Below, piece after piece: positions 18,676-27,442 of a stretch of 64,000 nt of DNA. Source of the DNA: Nocardia abscessus NBRC 100374. Its GTDB lineage: Bacteria; Actinomycetota; Actinomycetes; Mycobacteriales; Mycobacteriaceae. Where the stretch lies: contig NZ_BAFP01000080.1 of the NCBI RefSeq assembly GCF_000308455.1, forward strand, positions 62,001 to 126,000, in the 5' to 3' direction. Made by a program: the position numbers and the translations under genes. Positions within the stretch are counted from its first letter, which is position 1. Every line of letters begins with the position of its first letter. A model generated the notes under the pieces. That model was given only the letters and a program-made list of their open reading frames with translations. It was not told the origin of the DNA and searched no databases.

Positions 18676-18829
18676 CGACCGTCTGTGCTCGGCGCCGGTG
18701 GAACGGAACTTCGGAGCCCTCAGCAACGTCATGGACGGACTGCCGGGAACCGCGCCCGTCGATGTCCCCGGGACGCCCGCCGGCGACGCGGCTTCCGAAG
18801 CGGCCGAATGCTCGATCCGCGGCCGACTC

Positions 18830-19759
18830 CTACACCTCGGACAAACCGCTGCCGACAGGATCGGCGGTGGCCAGCCACGCCTCGCGGGCACTCGGGTAGC
18901 GCGGAGACCAGTTCGTGGCGGCGCGAAAGCGGTTGTTGCTCACCCGCAGTGACCGGGTCAGGGACGTGAGCCGGTGACCGCCGAGCAGCGCGGCCCGCCC
19001 GGGGACACGCAGCCAGGGCCGTTTGCCCGCGGCCGCGGCCAGGGCGGTGGCGTACTCGCGTTTGGTGAGCGGTTCGTCGTCGACGATGTTGTAGGTGCCC
19101 GCCGGGGCGGTGAGCGCCGCGACGACGGCCGCTGCCGCGTCGGTCAGATGAATCGTGGAGATGTAGGCGTCGGCGCGGCCCAGGACCGGCGCGATGTGGC
19201 GGCGGGCCATGGCGAGCATCTGTTCGCTGTGGGCGGCGCCGGCGCCGCAGAAGACGCCGAAGCGCAGCACGATCCCGCTTCCGCCCGCCGCCGTGAGGCG
19301 ATGGGCGTTGCCCTCGGCGACGATGCTGCACACCGCGCGGGGGTAGCGGTCGGCGGGGACGTCCTCGGTGATCCACTCGGCCCCGCTGTCCGGGTAGATC
19401 ATGCTGACCGATTCCTGGATCAGCCGGTCGACAGCGGCGGCCAGTGCGGCATCGACCAGGGCCGTGGACCCGTCGATGCGGACATGCTCGTTTCTGCGCC
19501 AAGCGCGGTCGGACATGAACTGTGCGACCGAGGGCAGAGCGCTGGCCATGTTCACCACGGCGTCGTGTCCGGCGATCGCGGCGCTCAACTCGTCTCGATC
19601 GAACAACGACGCCGTGACCGGTCTCGCCCCTCGGGCGCGCACCGCGGCCGCCTTCTCCTCGGTGCGAACCAATGCCGTCACCTCGTGGCCTGCGTCGACC
19701 GCTGCCGCGACGACATATCGTCCGATCGCGCCGGTCGATCCCGCGACGAAGACCTTCAT
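18830..19759 (-). CDS. NAD(P)-binding SDR, atypical, unknown substrate
   Basis: 309 aa. The N-terminal GSTGAIGRYV (7-16) is a Rossmann motif. No YxxxK is visible in the usual place (SVSMIYPDSGAEW), so it belongs with the atypical extended SDRs of the NmrA/complex-I-like kind. It is convergent with the P450 and is not obviously part of the polyketide operon. The 154 bases between them hold no supported gene. Confidence 0.8.
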   Translation of the reverse strand: MKVFVAGSTGAIGRYVVAAAVDAGHEVTALVRTEEKAAAVRARGARPVTASLFDRDELSAAIAGHDAVVNMASALPSVAQFMSDRAWRRNEHVRIDGSTALVDAALAAAVDRLIQESVSMIYPDSGAEWITEDVPADRYPRAVCSIVAEGNAHRLTAAGGSGIVLRFGVFCGAGAAHSEQMLAMARRHIAPVLGRADAYISTIHLTDAAAAVVAALTAPAGTYNIVDDEPLTKREYATALAAAAGKRPWLRVPGRAALLGGHRLTSLTRSLRVSNNRFRAATNWSPRYPSAREAWLATADPVGSGLSEV

Positions 19760-19811
19760 GACCAGAGCCTAATGCGAACGAGCGGGTGAATGGTGGAGCA
19801 CCGCATCGGCG

Positions 19812-20462
19812 CTACCGGCCCAGCAGCGCGACGCTACAGGCGATGATCCAGGCCACCCACCCCAGCCAGCCGACCAGGCCGACGACCGCGATGCGGTTGG
19901 TGCCGTCGACGTTGTAGGGACCGGCCGACGACGAGACGAACAGCAATGCGGCACTCGCGTACCCGAGCCAGGCATGCCAGTCGGAGAGGAATCCGGCGTC
20001 GGCTCCGGCGATGCTGAAACCCAGCAGCGCCGCGGCGAGGAATACCTGGTTGAACCCGAACAGGACATTGCTGGTTCCCCACAGCCCCGCGGTCGTGCCA
20101 CGGCTGTGCGTGGCGGCCGCGGCCATACCGAACCGGAGTGCCTCGATGACGGTGAACGTGGCGTTCTGCATCAGGATTCCGCCGAATCCCACCAGCGCCC
20201 AGGCGGCCGGTCCTTCGCCGCCGCGCCACGTGACCGACAGCAGTCCCGCGGCGAAAACAGTGGTACACAGCCACATTGCCGGAGCTAGCGTCGAAGGTCG
20301 CTGCACCGCCTCGCCGGCGGCGGCGAAGGCTTCCTCGACCGCGTCGATCTTCTCCGCCGACACCGGGAACGGAAGCCGCGCACGCGCATAGAGCAGGTTG
20401 ACCGCCAACGCCGCCACCACGAACCCGATGCCGCCCACGCCCGCCACAGTGGTGAATTCCAT
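19812..20462 (-). CDS. Small membrane protein, divergent from a TetR regulator
   Basis: 216 aa with about five or six hydrophobic segments, including one at the N-terminus and one in the last 30 residues. The segment AEKIDAVEEAFAAAGEAVQ (about 33-51) is a cytoplasmic or periplasmic loop. I do not recognise the family. The start follows GGGAGAGGG. The divergent TetR gene and the palindrome between them make this the likely regulated target, possibly an exporter or stress-response membrane protein. Confidence 0.72.
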   Translation of the reverse strand: MEFTTVAGVGGIGFVVAALAVNLLYARARLPFPVSAEKIDAVEEAFAAAGEAVQRPSTLAPAMWLCTTVFAAGLLSVTWRGGEGPAAWALVGFGGILMQNATFTVIEALRFGMAAAATHSRGTTAGLWGTSNVLFGFNQVFLAAALLGFSIAGADAGFLSDWHAWLGYASAALLFVSSSAGPYNVDGTNRIAVVGLVGWLGWVAWIIACSVALLGR

Positions 20463-20531
20463 CGAAATGCCCTCTCCCGCAATGGGTTGCTCGCTGGGCG
20501 TGCCCGTGCGGCATCCAATTGGTTTTACATG

Positions 20532-20550
20532 TCCTATATTGAATATAGGA
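20532..20550. promoter_or_regulatory. Perfect 19-base palindromic operator
   Basis: TCCTATATTGAATATAGGA has 9-base arms around a single G, and it is strikingly AT-rich for this genome. It lies between the divergent membrane-protein and TetR genes and is a likely TetR binding site overlapping -10 elements of both promoters. Confidence 0.75.
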
Positions 20551-20570
20551 GCAAGAAGGAATGGAGGGCA

Positions 20571-21200
20571 ATGGTGGACGCACAGCCGCAGCGGCGACGC
20601 TACGACTCGCTGCGCAGGCAGGCGCAGGCCAAACGCACCCGCGCCGACATCGCGGAGGCCGCCGGGCGACTGTTCCTCACCCGGGGATGGGCCGAGACCA
20701 CCATCGCCGACGTCGCCCGCGAGGCAGGTGTGTCCGTACCGACGGTGTACGCGGCGTACGGCAACAAGAAGGGCCTGGTCTGGGCCCTGGTGGATGCCGC
20801 GGACGTGTCCGGGGACATGCCGCGGATGCTCGCAGAATTGGAAACCTGCCCCACCCCTGCCCAGCAACTCGCCGCGATGGCGGGTTACGACCGCCGCCTG
20901 TTCGAACGCGCCGGAGACCTTATCGCCCTGGTCCGGGAATCCGGGCGCACCGAACCCGAACTGGCCACCCTCTACGCGCAGGCGCGTGAAGTCGCCGACC
21001 GAACGCGCGTGGAAGTGTTCTCGTCGTGGCCGCACGGCACGCTGCGGCCCGGCCTGGACATATCCACCGCCACCGACATCTACGCCGCGCTGTGCAACAT
21101 CGACGTCTACGCCACGTTCGTCACCGAACGCAGCTGGTCACCCGAAGCGGTCGAACGCTGGTGGAGCGAAGCGCTGGCCCGCGAACTGCTGGCTCCGTGA
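20571..21200 (+). CDS. TetR-family transcriptional regulator
   Basis: 209 aa from ATG 20571; GTG 20574 fits the GGAGGG site slightly better. An N-terminal helix-turn-helix (about 20-65: AGRLFLTRGWAETTIADVAREAGVSVPTVYAAYGNKKGL) precedes a ligand-binding C-terminal domain. It probably represses itself and the divergent membrane protein through the palindrome at 20532-20550. The ligand is unknown; nearness to the polyketide cluster makes a role in self-resistance possible but unproven. Confidence 0.88.
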   Translation: MVDAQPQRRRYDSLRRQAQAKRTRADIAEAAGRLFLTRGWAETTIADVAREAGVSVPTVYAAYGNKKGLVWALVDAADVSGDMPRMLAELETCPTPAQQLAAMAGYDRRLFERAGDLIALVRESGRTEPELATLYAQAREVADRTRVEVFSSWPHGTLRPGLDISTATDIYAALCNIDVYATFVTERSWSPEAVERWWSEALARELLAP

Positions 21201-21241
21201 GCTTCGGGGGTGAATCAGCGCGAGCGTTCGCAGGTTGCGGT

Positions 21242-23668
21242 TCAGCCCAGTAACTCCCGGCTCAATGCCACCAATTCGCTGATCGTGAGGGCTTCCTCAC
21301 CCGGAGCCGGATCGGGATCGGCCGTCGGGGTCGCTGGAGGGCGGGAGGGGTGCTCGGCTGCCGGGTACGGCGCTGCGAGGCGAGCGCTCAGCTCGGCGGC
21401 CAGTAGCTCGACCGTGGGGCAGCCCCAGATGATCGCGGCGGGCACGTCGATGCCCAGGCGGGCGGTGAGGCGGGCGGCCAGTTCCACGGCGTGCACCGAA
21501 CCGATGCCGAGCTGGTCGAAGTTCTGGCGGACGGCGACGCGGTCGGGGGCGATGCCGACGACTTCGGCCAATTCCCGGGTGACCAGCGCGGCGAGCGCCG
21601 CGGCATCTCGCTGGACGGTGCCTTCCGGCGCGCCGAGCGCGGCAGTCGGCTCGCTCGTCGCGGGTTGCGTTGCCGAATCCGTGACGGCAGCTGCGGCCGG
21701 TGCGGAAGTCCGCGCCGACGACACGACCGGGGTGGCACCGGTCGCCCACTCGATGGGCGGGCGGTCACGAACCGGATGACGAACGGTCGCAGTGGATTCG
21801 GAGGACAGGAGATTGTCCGCGGAATCGAGTGTGGCGACGCCGTTTGATTCGGTGGATGTCTCCGGAACCACCCAGTGCCGTTCCCGCTGGAACGGATAGG
21901 TGGGTAGCGTGATCGGCCGTCCGGGCGGGTTCACGGCCGCCCAGTCCGGCTCGATGCCACGCTGAAACAGCATCCCTGCCGCGGTGAGCAAGTCGCGACG
22001 GGCGACGGTGCCGGGACGCAGGGCGGCCGAGAGGACGAGACTCAGCGCTTGGTTCTCCGCGCCGTCGGCGTCGCCGGGTCCGGTCCCGTCGAGGTAGCCG
22101 TCGAGAAACTCGACAACCTGGCCCATCTCGTCGGCCACCACCGAAAGACGGTGCTGCAACGGCGTTCTCCTCGCGAGGGTGTGCGCGAGATCGCCGAGGT
22201 GGAGACCGGGCTCGCGCACCAGATGCGCACGCAGCCGGACAGCGTGCGCCCGAAGCGCGGTCTCGGTGCGCGCGGACAGCACCACCAGGCGCTCGGCGGG
22301 GCCGGAGGCGGTCATCGGATCGGGTGCAGGGGCCGCTTCGACGATGACGTGGGCATTGGAGCCGCCGAAACCGAACGCGCTCACCGCGGCGCGCGCCGGG
22401 CCATCGTGCTGCGGCCACGGCGATGCGGTATCCGCGATACGCACTCGGGCGGTCGCCGGATCGAAATACTCAGGTGCACGGTCGAAATGGAGACTACGCG
22501 GAATGCGGCGATGCGACAGGGCGAGTGCGACCTTCACCAGGCCCGCCATACCCGCGGCCGCCTCGGTGTGCCCGATATTGGTTTTTACCGATCCGACCGT
22601 CAGCGGCGAGTCCGGGGCGCGGCCGCTGCCGTAGACCTCGGCCAGCGCGGACAGTTCGGCGCGATCACCGACCGCGGTCCCGGTGCCGTGCGCCTCCACG
22701 TAATCGATCGTCAGCGGGTCCACCCCGGCCTGCGCGCAGGCACGTCGGATCAATTGCCGCTGCCCGGCGGCGCTGCTGGCGGGCATGGAGTGGTGTCTGC
22801 CGTTGTTGTTGGTGGCGCTGCCCAGCAGCGTGCAGTACACGCGGTCGCCGTCGCGCAACGCCTGGCGCTGTGGCTTGAGGATCACGACCGCGCCGCCTTC
22901 GCCGCGCACATATCCGTCGGCGGAGGCGTCGAAGGTGCGGGATCGGCCCTGCGCGGACAGCACACCCAGCGCGGACAGCCCGATCGCGGTCTCCGGAATC
23001 AGATTCAGCTGCACCCCGCCCGCGACCGCCAGTGTGCTCTCACCCGCCCGCAGCGCCTGGCAGGCCAGATGCACCGCGACCAGCGATCCCGCGCAGGAAG
23101 CGTTCACGGTCATGCTGGGGCCGTCGAAACCCAGGAAGTACGACACCCGGTTGGCGATCACGCCTTCGACATCTCCGGTACTGGAGAACGGGGTGATGGC
23201 GGTGGCGCCACGGGAGAGCTTCACGGCGCGATAGTCGTTGAACTTGTTGGCGAAATACACGCCGGTCCGCGGAACCCGATCGGGCCGGATACCCGCGTCC
23301 TCGAACGCCTCCCACGCCAGTTCCAACGCCAAGCGTTGCTGCGGATCCATATCGGCCGCTTCGCGCGGGGTGATCCCGAAGAATTCGGCGTCGAAACCGG
23401 CCACATCCGCCAGATATCCACCGGCGACCGACACCGTCTTGCCCGCGGCGGCGCGGTCGGAGCCTCGGTAGTCACCCGACCAGCGCCCCGGCGGCGGTTC
23501 GTCGGCGATCACATCGATCTCATCGATCAGCAACCGCCACAACGCTTCCGGAGAATCAGCGCCCCCGGCGAAGCGACAGCTCATGCCGATCACGGCGATC
23601 GGCTCGGCACGTGCCGCACCGTCGAATGCCTCCTGCGGAGGACGGGTGCGCCGCTTGGCTTTCTTCAC
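21242..23668 (-). CDS. AT-less polyketide synthase module (KS-linker-ACP)
   Basis: 808 aa. A ketosynthase (about 20-440) carries C192 in VNASCAGS, EAHGTGTA and TNIGHTEA, so the Cys-His-His triad is intact, although NASC replaces the usual TACS. A KS-type linker ends LPTYPFQRERHWVVP, then an Ala/Thr-rich tether and an ACP (about 715-785) whose carrier motif reads GIGSVHAVEL, with Gly where Asp normally precedes the serine. No AT or reductive domain is present, so it depends on a trans AT such as the one at 4.8 kb. It could be a starter, stand-alone or split module. GTG 23668 was chosen because it opens just before the conserved N-terminus. Confidence 0.9.
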   Translation of the reverse strand: MKKAKRRTRPPQEAFDGAARAEPIAVIGMSCRFAGGADSPEALWRLLIDEIDVIADEPPPGRWSGDYRGSDRAAAGKTVSVAGGYLADVAGFDAEFFGITPREAADMDPQQRLALELAWEAFEDAGIRPDRVPRTGVYFANKFNDYRAVKLSRGATAITPFSSTGDVEGVIANRVSYFLGFDGPSMTVNASCAGSLVAVHLACQALRAGESTLAVAGGVQLNLIPETAIGLSALGVLSAQGRSRTFDASADGYVRGEGGAVVILKPQRQALRDGDRVYCTLLGSATNNNGRHHSMPASSAAGQRQLIRRACAQAGVDPLTIDYVEAHGTGTAVGDRAELSALAEVYGSGRAPDSPLTVGSVKTNIGHTEAAAGMAGLVKVALALSHRRIPRSLHFDRAPEYFDPATARVRIADTASPWPQHDGPARAAVSAFGFGGSNAHVIVEAAPAPDPMTASGPAERLVVLSARTETALRAHAVRLRAHLVREPGLHLGDLAHTLARRTPLQHRLSVVADEMGQVVEFLDGYLDGTGPGDADGAENQALSLVLSAALRPGTVARRDLLTAAGMLFQRGIEPDWAAVNPPGRPITLPTYPFQRERHWVVPETSTESNGVATLDSADNLLSSESTATVRHPVRDRPPIEWATGATPVVSSARTSAPAAAAVTDSATQPATSEPTAALGAPEGTVQRDAAALAALVTRELAEVVGIAPDRVAVRQNFDQLGIGSVHAVELAARLTARLGIDVPAAIIWGCPTVELLAAELSARLAAPYPAAEHPSRPPATPTADPDPAPGEEALTISELVALSRELLG

Positions 23669-23757
23669 GCTTCTCACCTGCCCGCATTCCACCGACCGTG
23701 CACCCGCGGAACAAGCGGTGCGGTGAATCTGCCGATCTTGTTGTGGGGTCGGGACAT

Positions 23758-24279
23758 GTGCCGGAGACTTTACCTGTGCTGTTTTCCGAACGCCCCGTTT
23801 TCGCCCGGGTGACGTCCGTGCTGGGGGGCGAGGCACGGCGTCGAGAACTACTCCGTTTCGCCTCCGTGGGTGTCGCCGCGTTCACGCTGGACACCGCGGT
23901 CTTCCTGACGTTGAAGAGCACTGTGCTCGAGGCGCACCCGATCACGGCGAAAGTGGTCGCGGTCCTGGCGGCGATCACGCTGTCGTACGTGCTGAACAAG
24001 CAGTGGTCCTTCGACGCGCGCGGCGGGCGGCGCGGGCATCACGAGGCCGCGCTGTTCTACCTGGTCAGTTTCCTGGCCGTCGCGATCAACACCGCACCGC
24101 TGTGGGTGTCACGGTATGTGCTGCACCTGGAGGTGCCCGAGGTCTCCCGCTTCACCCAGAACATGGCCGACTTCGTGGCCGCGCAGCTGATCGGCACCGC
24201 GTTGGGCATGGTGTTCCGGTTCTGGGCCTTCGTGCGGGTGGTGTTCCCGGACGAGGTCGAGCGCCCCGGCACAGCCTGA
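23758..24279 (+). CDS. GtrA-family membrane protein
   Basis: 173 aa from GTG 23758; GTG 23743 is also possible. Four hydrophobic segments and the motif LSYVLNKQWSF (about 75-85) mark the GtrA family, proposed to move polyprenyl-linked sugars across the membrane or to support cell-wall arabinan and teichoic-type modification. It is divergent from the KS-ACP gene with about 90 bases between. It could serve the GT2/GT87 pair of the cluster or be an unrelated envelope gene. Confidence 0.8.
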   Translation: MPETLPVLFSERPVFARVTSVLGGEARRRELLRFASVGVAAFTLDTAVFLTLKSTVLEAHPITAKVVAVLAAITLSYVLNKQWSFDARGGRRGHHEAALFYLVSFLAVAINTAPLWVSRYVLHLEVPEVSRFTQNMADFVAAQLIGTALGMVFRFWAFVRVVFPDEVERPGTA

Positions 24280-24408
24280 GCGGACAATTGCGCTCATCCT
24301 GAGGACAACCCTGTCGCGCGTGATCACGCACCGTGCGGGCCGCACCACGCCGCCCGCGATACCCCGGCCGTACGTTTGTATCGCCGCGCGGGTGGTAGGA
24401 AAGGGAGC

Positions 24409-25770
24409 GTGTCCGCAACTGGCGAAGGAATCGATCCGAACAGAAGCTCGCGCGCGGTATCGGAAGTGGTGGAGCTGGTCAGCACGCTGATCCGCTTCGA
24501 CACCTCCAATACCGGCGACCTGGCCACCACCAAGGGGGAGCGCGAATGTGCGCAGTGGGTGGCCGACCAGCTGCACCAGGCCGGTTACGTCACCGAATAC
24601 GTCGAGTCCGGAGCTGAGGGTCGCGGCAACGTCTTCGCACGGCTGGAAGGCGCGGATCCGAGTCGTGGCGCGCTGATGATCCACGGGCATCTGGACGTGG
24701 TGCCCGCCGAGGCCGCGGACTGGAGCGTGCACCCGTTCTCCGGCGCGGTGCGCGACGGCTACGTGTGGGGTCGCGGCGCGATCGACATGAAGGACATGGT
24801 CGGGATGACCTTGGCGATAGCCCGCCAGTTCAAGCTCGAGGGCACGGTGCCGCCGCGTGATCTGGTCTTCGCTTTCCTCGCCGACGAGGAGAACGGCGGC
24901 AAGTGGGGTTCGCAGTGGCTGGTCGACAACCGCCCCGACCTGTTCGACGGCGTCACCGAAGCGGTGGGGGAGGTCGGCGGGTTCTCGCTCACCGTGCCGC
25001 GGCCCGACGGCACCGAGCGCAGGCTGTATCTGGTGGAGACCGCCGAGAAGGGTCTGGGCTGGATGCGGTTGCGCGCCAAGGCCCGCGCGGGCCACGGGTC
25101 GTTCCTGCACGAGGACAACGCGGTCACGATCCTCGCCGACGCGGTGGCCCGGCTGGGCAAACACACCTTCCCCGTGGTGCTCTCGGAGTCGGTGGCCGCC
25201 TTCCTGGCCGCCGTCGCCGAGGAGACGGGTCTGCAGTTCGATCCGTCCAGCCCGGACATCGAGGGCCAGCTGGCGAAGCTGGGCACCATCTCCCGCATCA
25301 TCGGCGCCACGCTGCGCGACACGGCCAACCCCACCATGCTGCAGGCCGGCTACAAGGCCAACGTGATCCCGCAGAGCGCCGAGGCGGTGGTGGACTGCCG
25401 CGTGGTGCCCGGGCGGCAGGCGGCGTTCGAGCGTGAGGTGGACGAGCTGATCGGCCCTGACGTCGAACGCGAGTGGATCACCAAGCTCGACTCCTACGAG
25501 ACGACCTTCGACGGCGACCTGGTCGACGCGATGAACAACGCCGTGCTGGCCCACGATCCGCGCGGCCGCACCGTGCCCTACATGCTCTCCGGCGGCACCG
25601 ACGCGAAAGCGTTCGCCCGGTTGGGCATTCGCTGCTTCGGTTTCGCACCGCTGCAGTTGCCGCCGGAGCTGGACTTCACCGCCCTGTTCCACGGCGTCGA
25701 CGAGCGGGTGCCGGTCGAGGCTCTCGAATTCGGCACCCGCGTACTGGAACACTTCCTACTGCACAGCTGA
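24409..25770 (+). CDS. M20-family metallopeptidase (Rv2141c-like)
   Basis: 453 aa from GTG 24409, preceded by AAGGGAG. The family metal ligands are visible in HGHLDVVP (about 98-105), GRGAIDMKD (about 125-133), ADEENGG (about 158-164) and the late FHGVDE. Members hydrolyse dipeptides or N-acyl amino acids with two zinc ions. From memory, M. tuberculosis Rv2141c lies directly before the PEBP gene Rv2140c, as here, which marks the return to conserved chromosome after the polyketide cluster. Confidence 0.9.
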   Translation: MSATGEGIDPNRSSRAVSEVVELVSTLIRFDTSNTGDLATTKGERECAQWVADQLHQAGYVTEYVESGAEGRGNVFARLEGADPSRGALMIHGHLDVVPAEAADWSVHPFSGAVRDGYVWGRGAIDMKDMVGMTLAIARQFKLEGTVPPRDLVFAFLADEENGGKWGSQWLVDNRPDLFDGVTEAVGEVGGFSLTVPRPDGTERRLYLVETAEKGLGWMRLRAKARAGHGSFLHEDNAVTILADAVARLGKHTFPVVLSESVAAFLAAVAEETGLQFDPSSPDIEGQLAKLGTISRIIGATLRDTANPTMLQAGYKANVIPQSAEAVVDCRVVPGRQAAFEREVDELIGPDVEREWITKLDSYETTFDGDLVDAMNNAVLAHDPRGRTVPYMLSGGTDAKAFARLGIRCFGFAPLQLPPELDFTALFHGVDERVPVEALEFGTRVLEHFLLHS

Positions 25771-25793
25771 TCCGATCCGCAAAGAGAGGTTTC

Positions 25794-26327
25794 ATGACCT
25801 ACAACCCCTACGACGCCCTTCCGCAGGTGCCGTCGTTCACTCTCACCTCCACCGATGTCACCGACGGCCAGCCGTTCGACAACGAGCAGGTCAGCGGTAT
25901 CTTCGGCGCGGGGGGCAAGGACATCTCCCCGCAGCTGTCCTGGTCTGATTTCCCGGCGGAGACCAAGAGCTTCGCGGTCACGGTGTACGACCCCGACGCA
26001 CCCACCGCCTCCGGCTTCTGGCACTGGGCCGTCGCCGACATCCCCGTGAGCGCGACCTCGCTGCCCGCGGGCGCGGGCAGCGGCGAAGAAGGCGGCGCAC
26101 TGCCGACCGGCGCGATCACCCTGCGCAACGACGGCGGATTCCACGGCTTCGTCGGCGCCGCTCCGCCGCCCGGCCACGGCCCGCACCGCTATTTCATCGT
26201 CGTGCACGCCGTCGATGTCGAAAGCCTCGGCATCGACGAGTCCGCCACCCCGGCCTACCTCGGCTTCAACCTGTTCTCCCACACGCTCGCGCGCGCCACG
26301 CTGGTCGCGACTTACGAGCAGAAGTAG
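25794..26327 (+). CDS. YbhB/YbcL family phosphatidylethanolamine-binding-like protein (Rv2140c-like)
   Basis: 177 aa, normal length. The anion-pocket motifs YDPDAP (about 63-68) and [14 protein letters not shown] (about 126-139) identify the PEBP/RKIP fold. The protein has no signal peptide, so it is cytosolic. Its exact ligand in actinobacteria is unsettled. It lies 23 bases after the peptidase gene with AGAGAGG upstream, and a strong hairpin follows, so the two genes form a short operon. Confidence 0.93.
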   Translation: MTYNPYDALPQVPSFTLTSTDVTDGQPFDNEQVSGIFGAGGKDISPQLSWSDFPAETKSFAVTVYDPDAPTASGFWHWAVADIPVSATSLPAGAGSGEEGGALPTGAITLRNDGGFHGFVGAAPPPGHGPHRYFIVVHAVDVESLGIDESATPAYLGFNLFSHTLARATLVATYEQK

Positions 26328-26343
26328 AGCCGCGTTTCCCCGA

Positions 26344-26376
26344 CTGTGGCCCTGAGCGAAATGCTCAGGGCCACAG
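26344..26376 (+). terminator. Hairpin terminator after the PEBP gene
   Basis: Perfect 14-base arms (CTGTGGCCCTGAGC and its complement) flank the loop GAAAT, 17 bases after the stop, with a short CGCTTTCT tract behind. The GAGC/GCTC base and GNAAY-type loop recur at 33144 and 35028. Confidence 0.85.
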
Positions 26377-26456
26377 CGCTTTCTCGATACCGTGCTTCCG
26401 CCGGAACGGAGTCACGCAGGCGCGGAGCGGGTCACACAGCGTCGAGAATCGAGTTC

Positions 26457-26858
26457 ATGGACATAGATGAGGCGGTGCGCGGCGCGCGTCTGCTGGCTCG
26501 CGATATCGAACGTTCTCTGGGCTTTTCCGTAGAGGTCGGCACCGAGTACACCGAACAGTGGCGCAACTTCCGCGAACTGTCGGGGCGTCCGCTACCCGAC
26601 GCGTGGGTGACCCTTTCGGTGCCGGAGGTCGGCACGACCGTAGCTCTGGACCCCAGCGAGCCGGGCAGCACGACTGCCGAAGGGTTCGCGATGGAGTTGG
26701 TTCGAGTCCTCCAGGACGACATCCAGATCCACATCCGGGAGCCGTGGCCGAGGGATCCCGCCGCCCGCGGCCGCGCGCTGGACCCGACCGAGCGAGGTTG
26801 GCGGAGCCAGATGGATCGTGCCTATCTCGTGCCGTATGGCGAACTCGGGGCCGGATGA
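26457..26858 (+). CDS. Hypothetical protein
   Basis: 133 aa, acidic and soluble, beginning with a helix (DIDEAVRGARLLARDIERSLGFS) followed by a mixed sheet region. No family recognised. The codon pattern is typical of the genome, which supports it as real. No good ribosome-binding site precedes the ATG. A chance relation to the downstream membrane protein gene cannot be judged. Confidence 0.6.
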   Translation: MDIDEAVRGARLLARDIERSLGFSVEVGTEYTEQWRNFRELSGRPLPDAWVTLSVPEVGTTVALDPSEPGSTTAEGFAMELVRVLQDDIQIHIREPWPRDPAARGRALDPTERGWRSQMDRAYLVPYGELGAG

Positions 26859-26993
26859 ACGCCACTGTTCGATCCGACCAGTCGGTCTTCCCAGTGATGG
26901 TTCGTTTCACCGCCCCCCGGCTGACCGGAGGCGTTACGCTGCCGCTGGACAGCCGCCCAAGTGGGTGCGCGAGGGATTGATGAGGGTACGAAC

Positions 26994-27419
26994 TTGATCA
27001 TTCGCACGGAAACGGCCTGGGTGCTCTTCTTCGCCGGGCTCATCTTCCTGTGGGCACTGGTCCTCGGGGTGTGGAAATGGCAGGGGATGACCACCTCGCC
27101 GGACGGTCTGGCCCATCCCTACGTCGACATCGCCCACCGAGCCGCCTTGCTGTATTCGTTCGCGACCGGGTTGATCGCATGGTTCGTCGAGCTGTCCGGC
27201 TGGCCGACCGCGGTGAACGCCACCGCGGCCGCGGCGATCATCGCGCTGTTCGTGGTGACGATCGCGAACTACATCCGGCTCGGATTGCAGCGCGAGACCG
27301 ACAACCAGATGCGCAATCCGCCGCCGTCGATGCGTTTCGTCCTCGCCGCACTGATCATCGGCGAGATCGGCGGCTTCAGCGTGCTACTGGTCGGCTTCGC
27401 CGTGGAGCAACTCTTCTGA
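26994..27419 (+). CDS. Hypothetical membrane protein with four transmembrane segments
   Basis: 141 aa if it starts at TTG 26994 (GAGGG about 8 bases upstream); a GTG at 26961 would add 11 residues. Hydrophobic segments fall near residues 8-27, 47-65, 70-92 and 112-135. The short loop QRETDNQMRNPPPSMR is probably cytoplasmic. No family recognised. It is convergent with the methyltransferase gene, with 23 bases between stops. Confidence 0.72.
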   Translation: MIIRTETAWVLFFAGLIFLWALVLGVWKWQGMTTSPDGLAHPYVDIAHRAALLYSFATGLIAWFVELSGWPTAVNATAAAAIIALFVVTIANYIRLGLQRETDNQMRNPPPSMRFVLAALIIGEIGGFSVLLVGFAVEQLF

Positions 27420-27442
27420 GATCACCGGTCGCGGCGCGTCAT

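Noticed and set aside
18698..18952. Plus-strand frame of 84 codons after the P450 gene
   Set aside because: The first half looks slightly protein-like, but it runs into the 3' end of the convergent SDR gene and has no family or ribosome-binding site.
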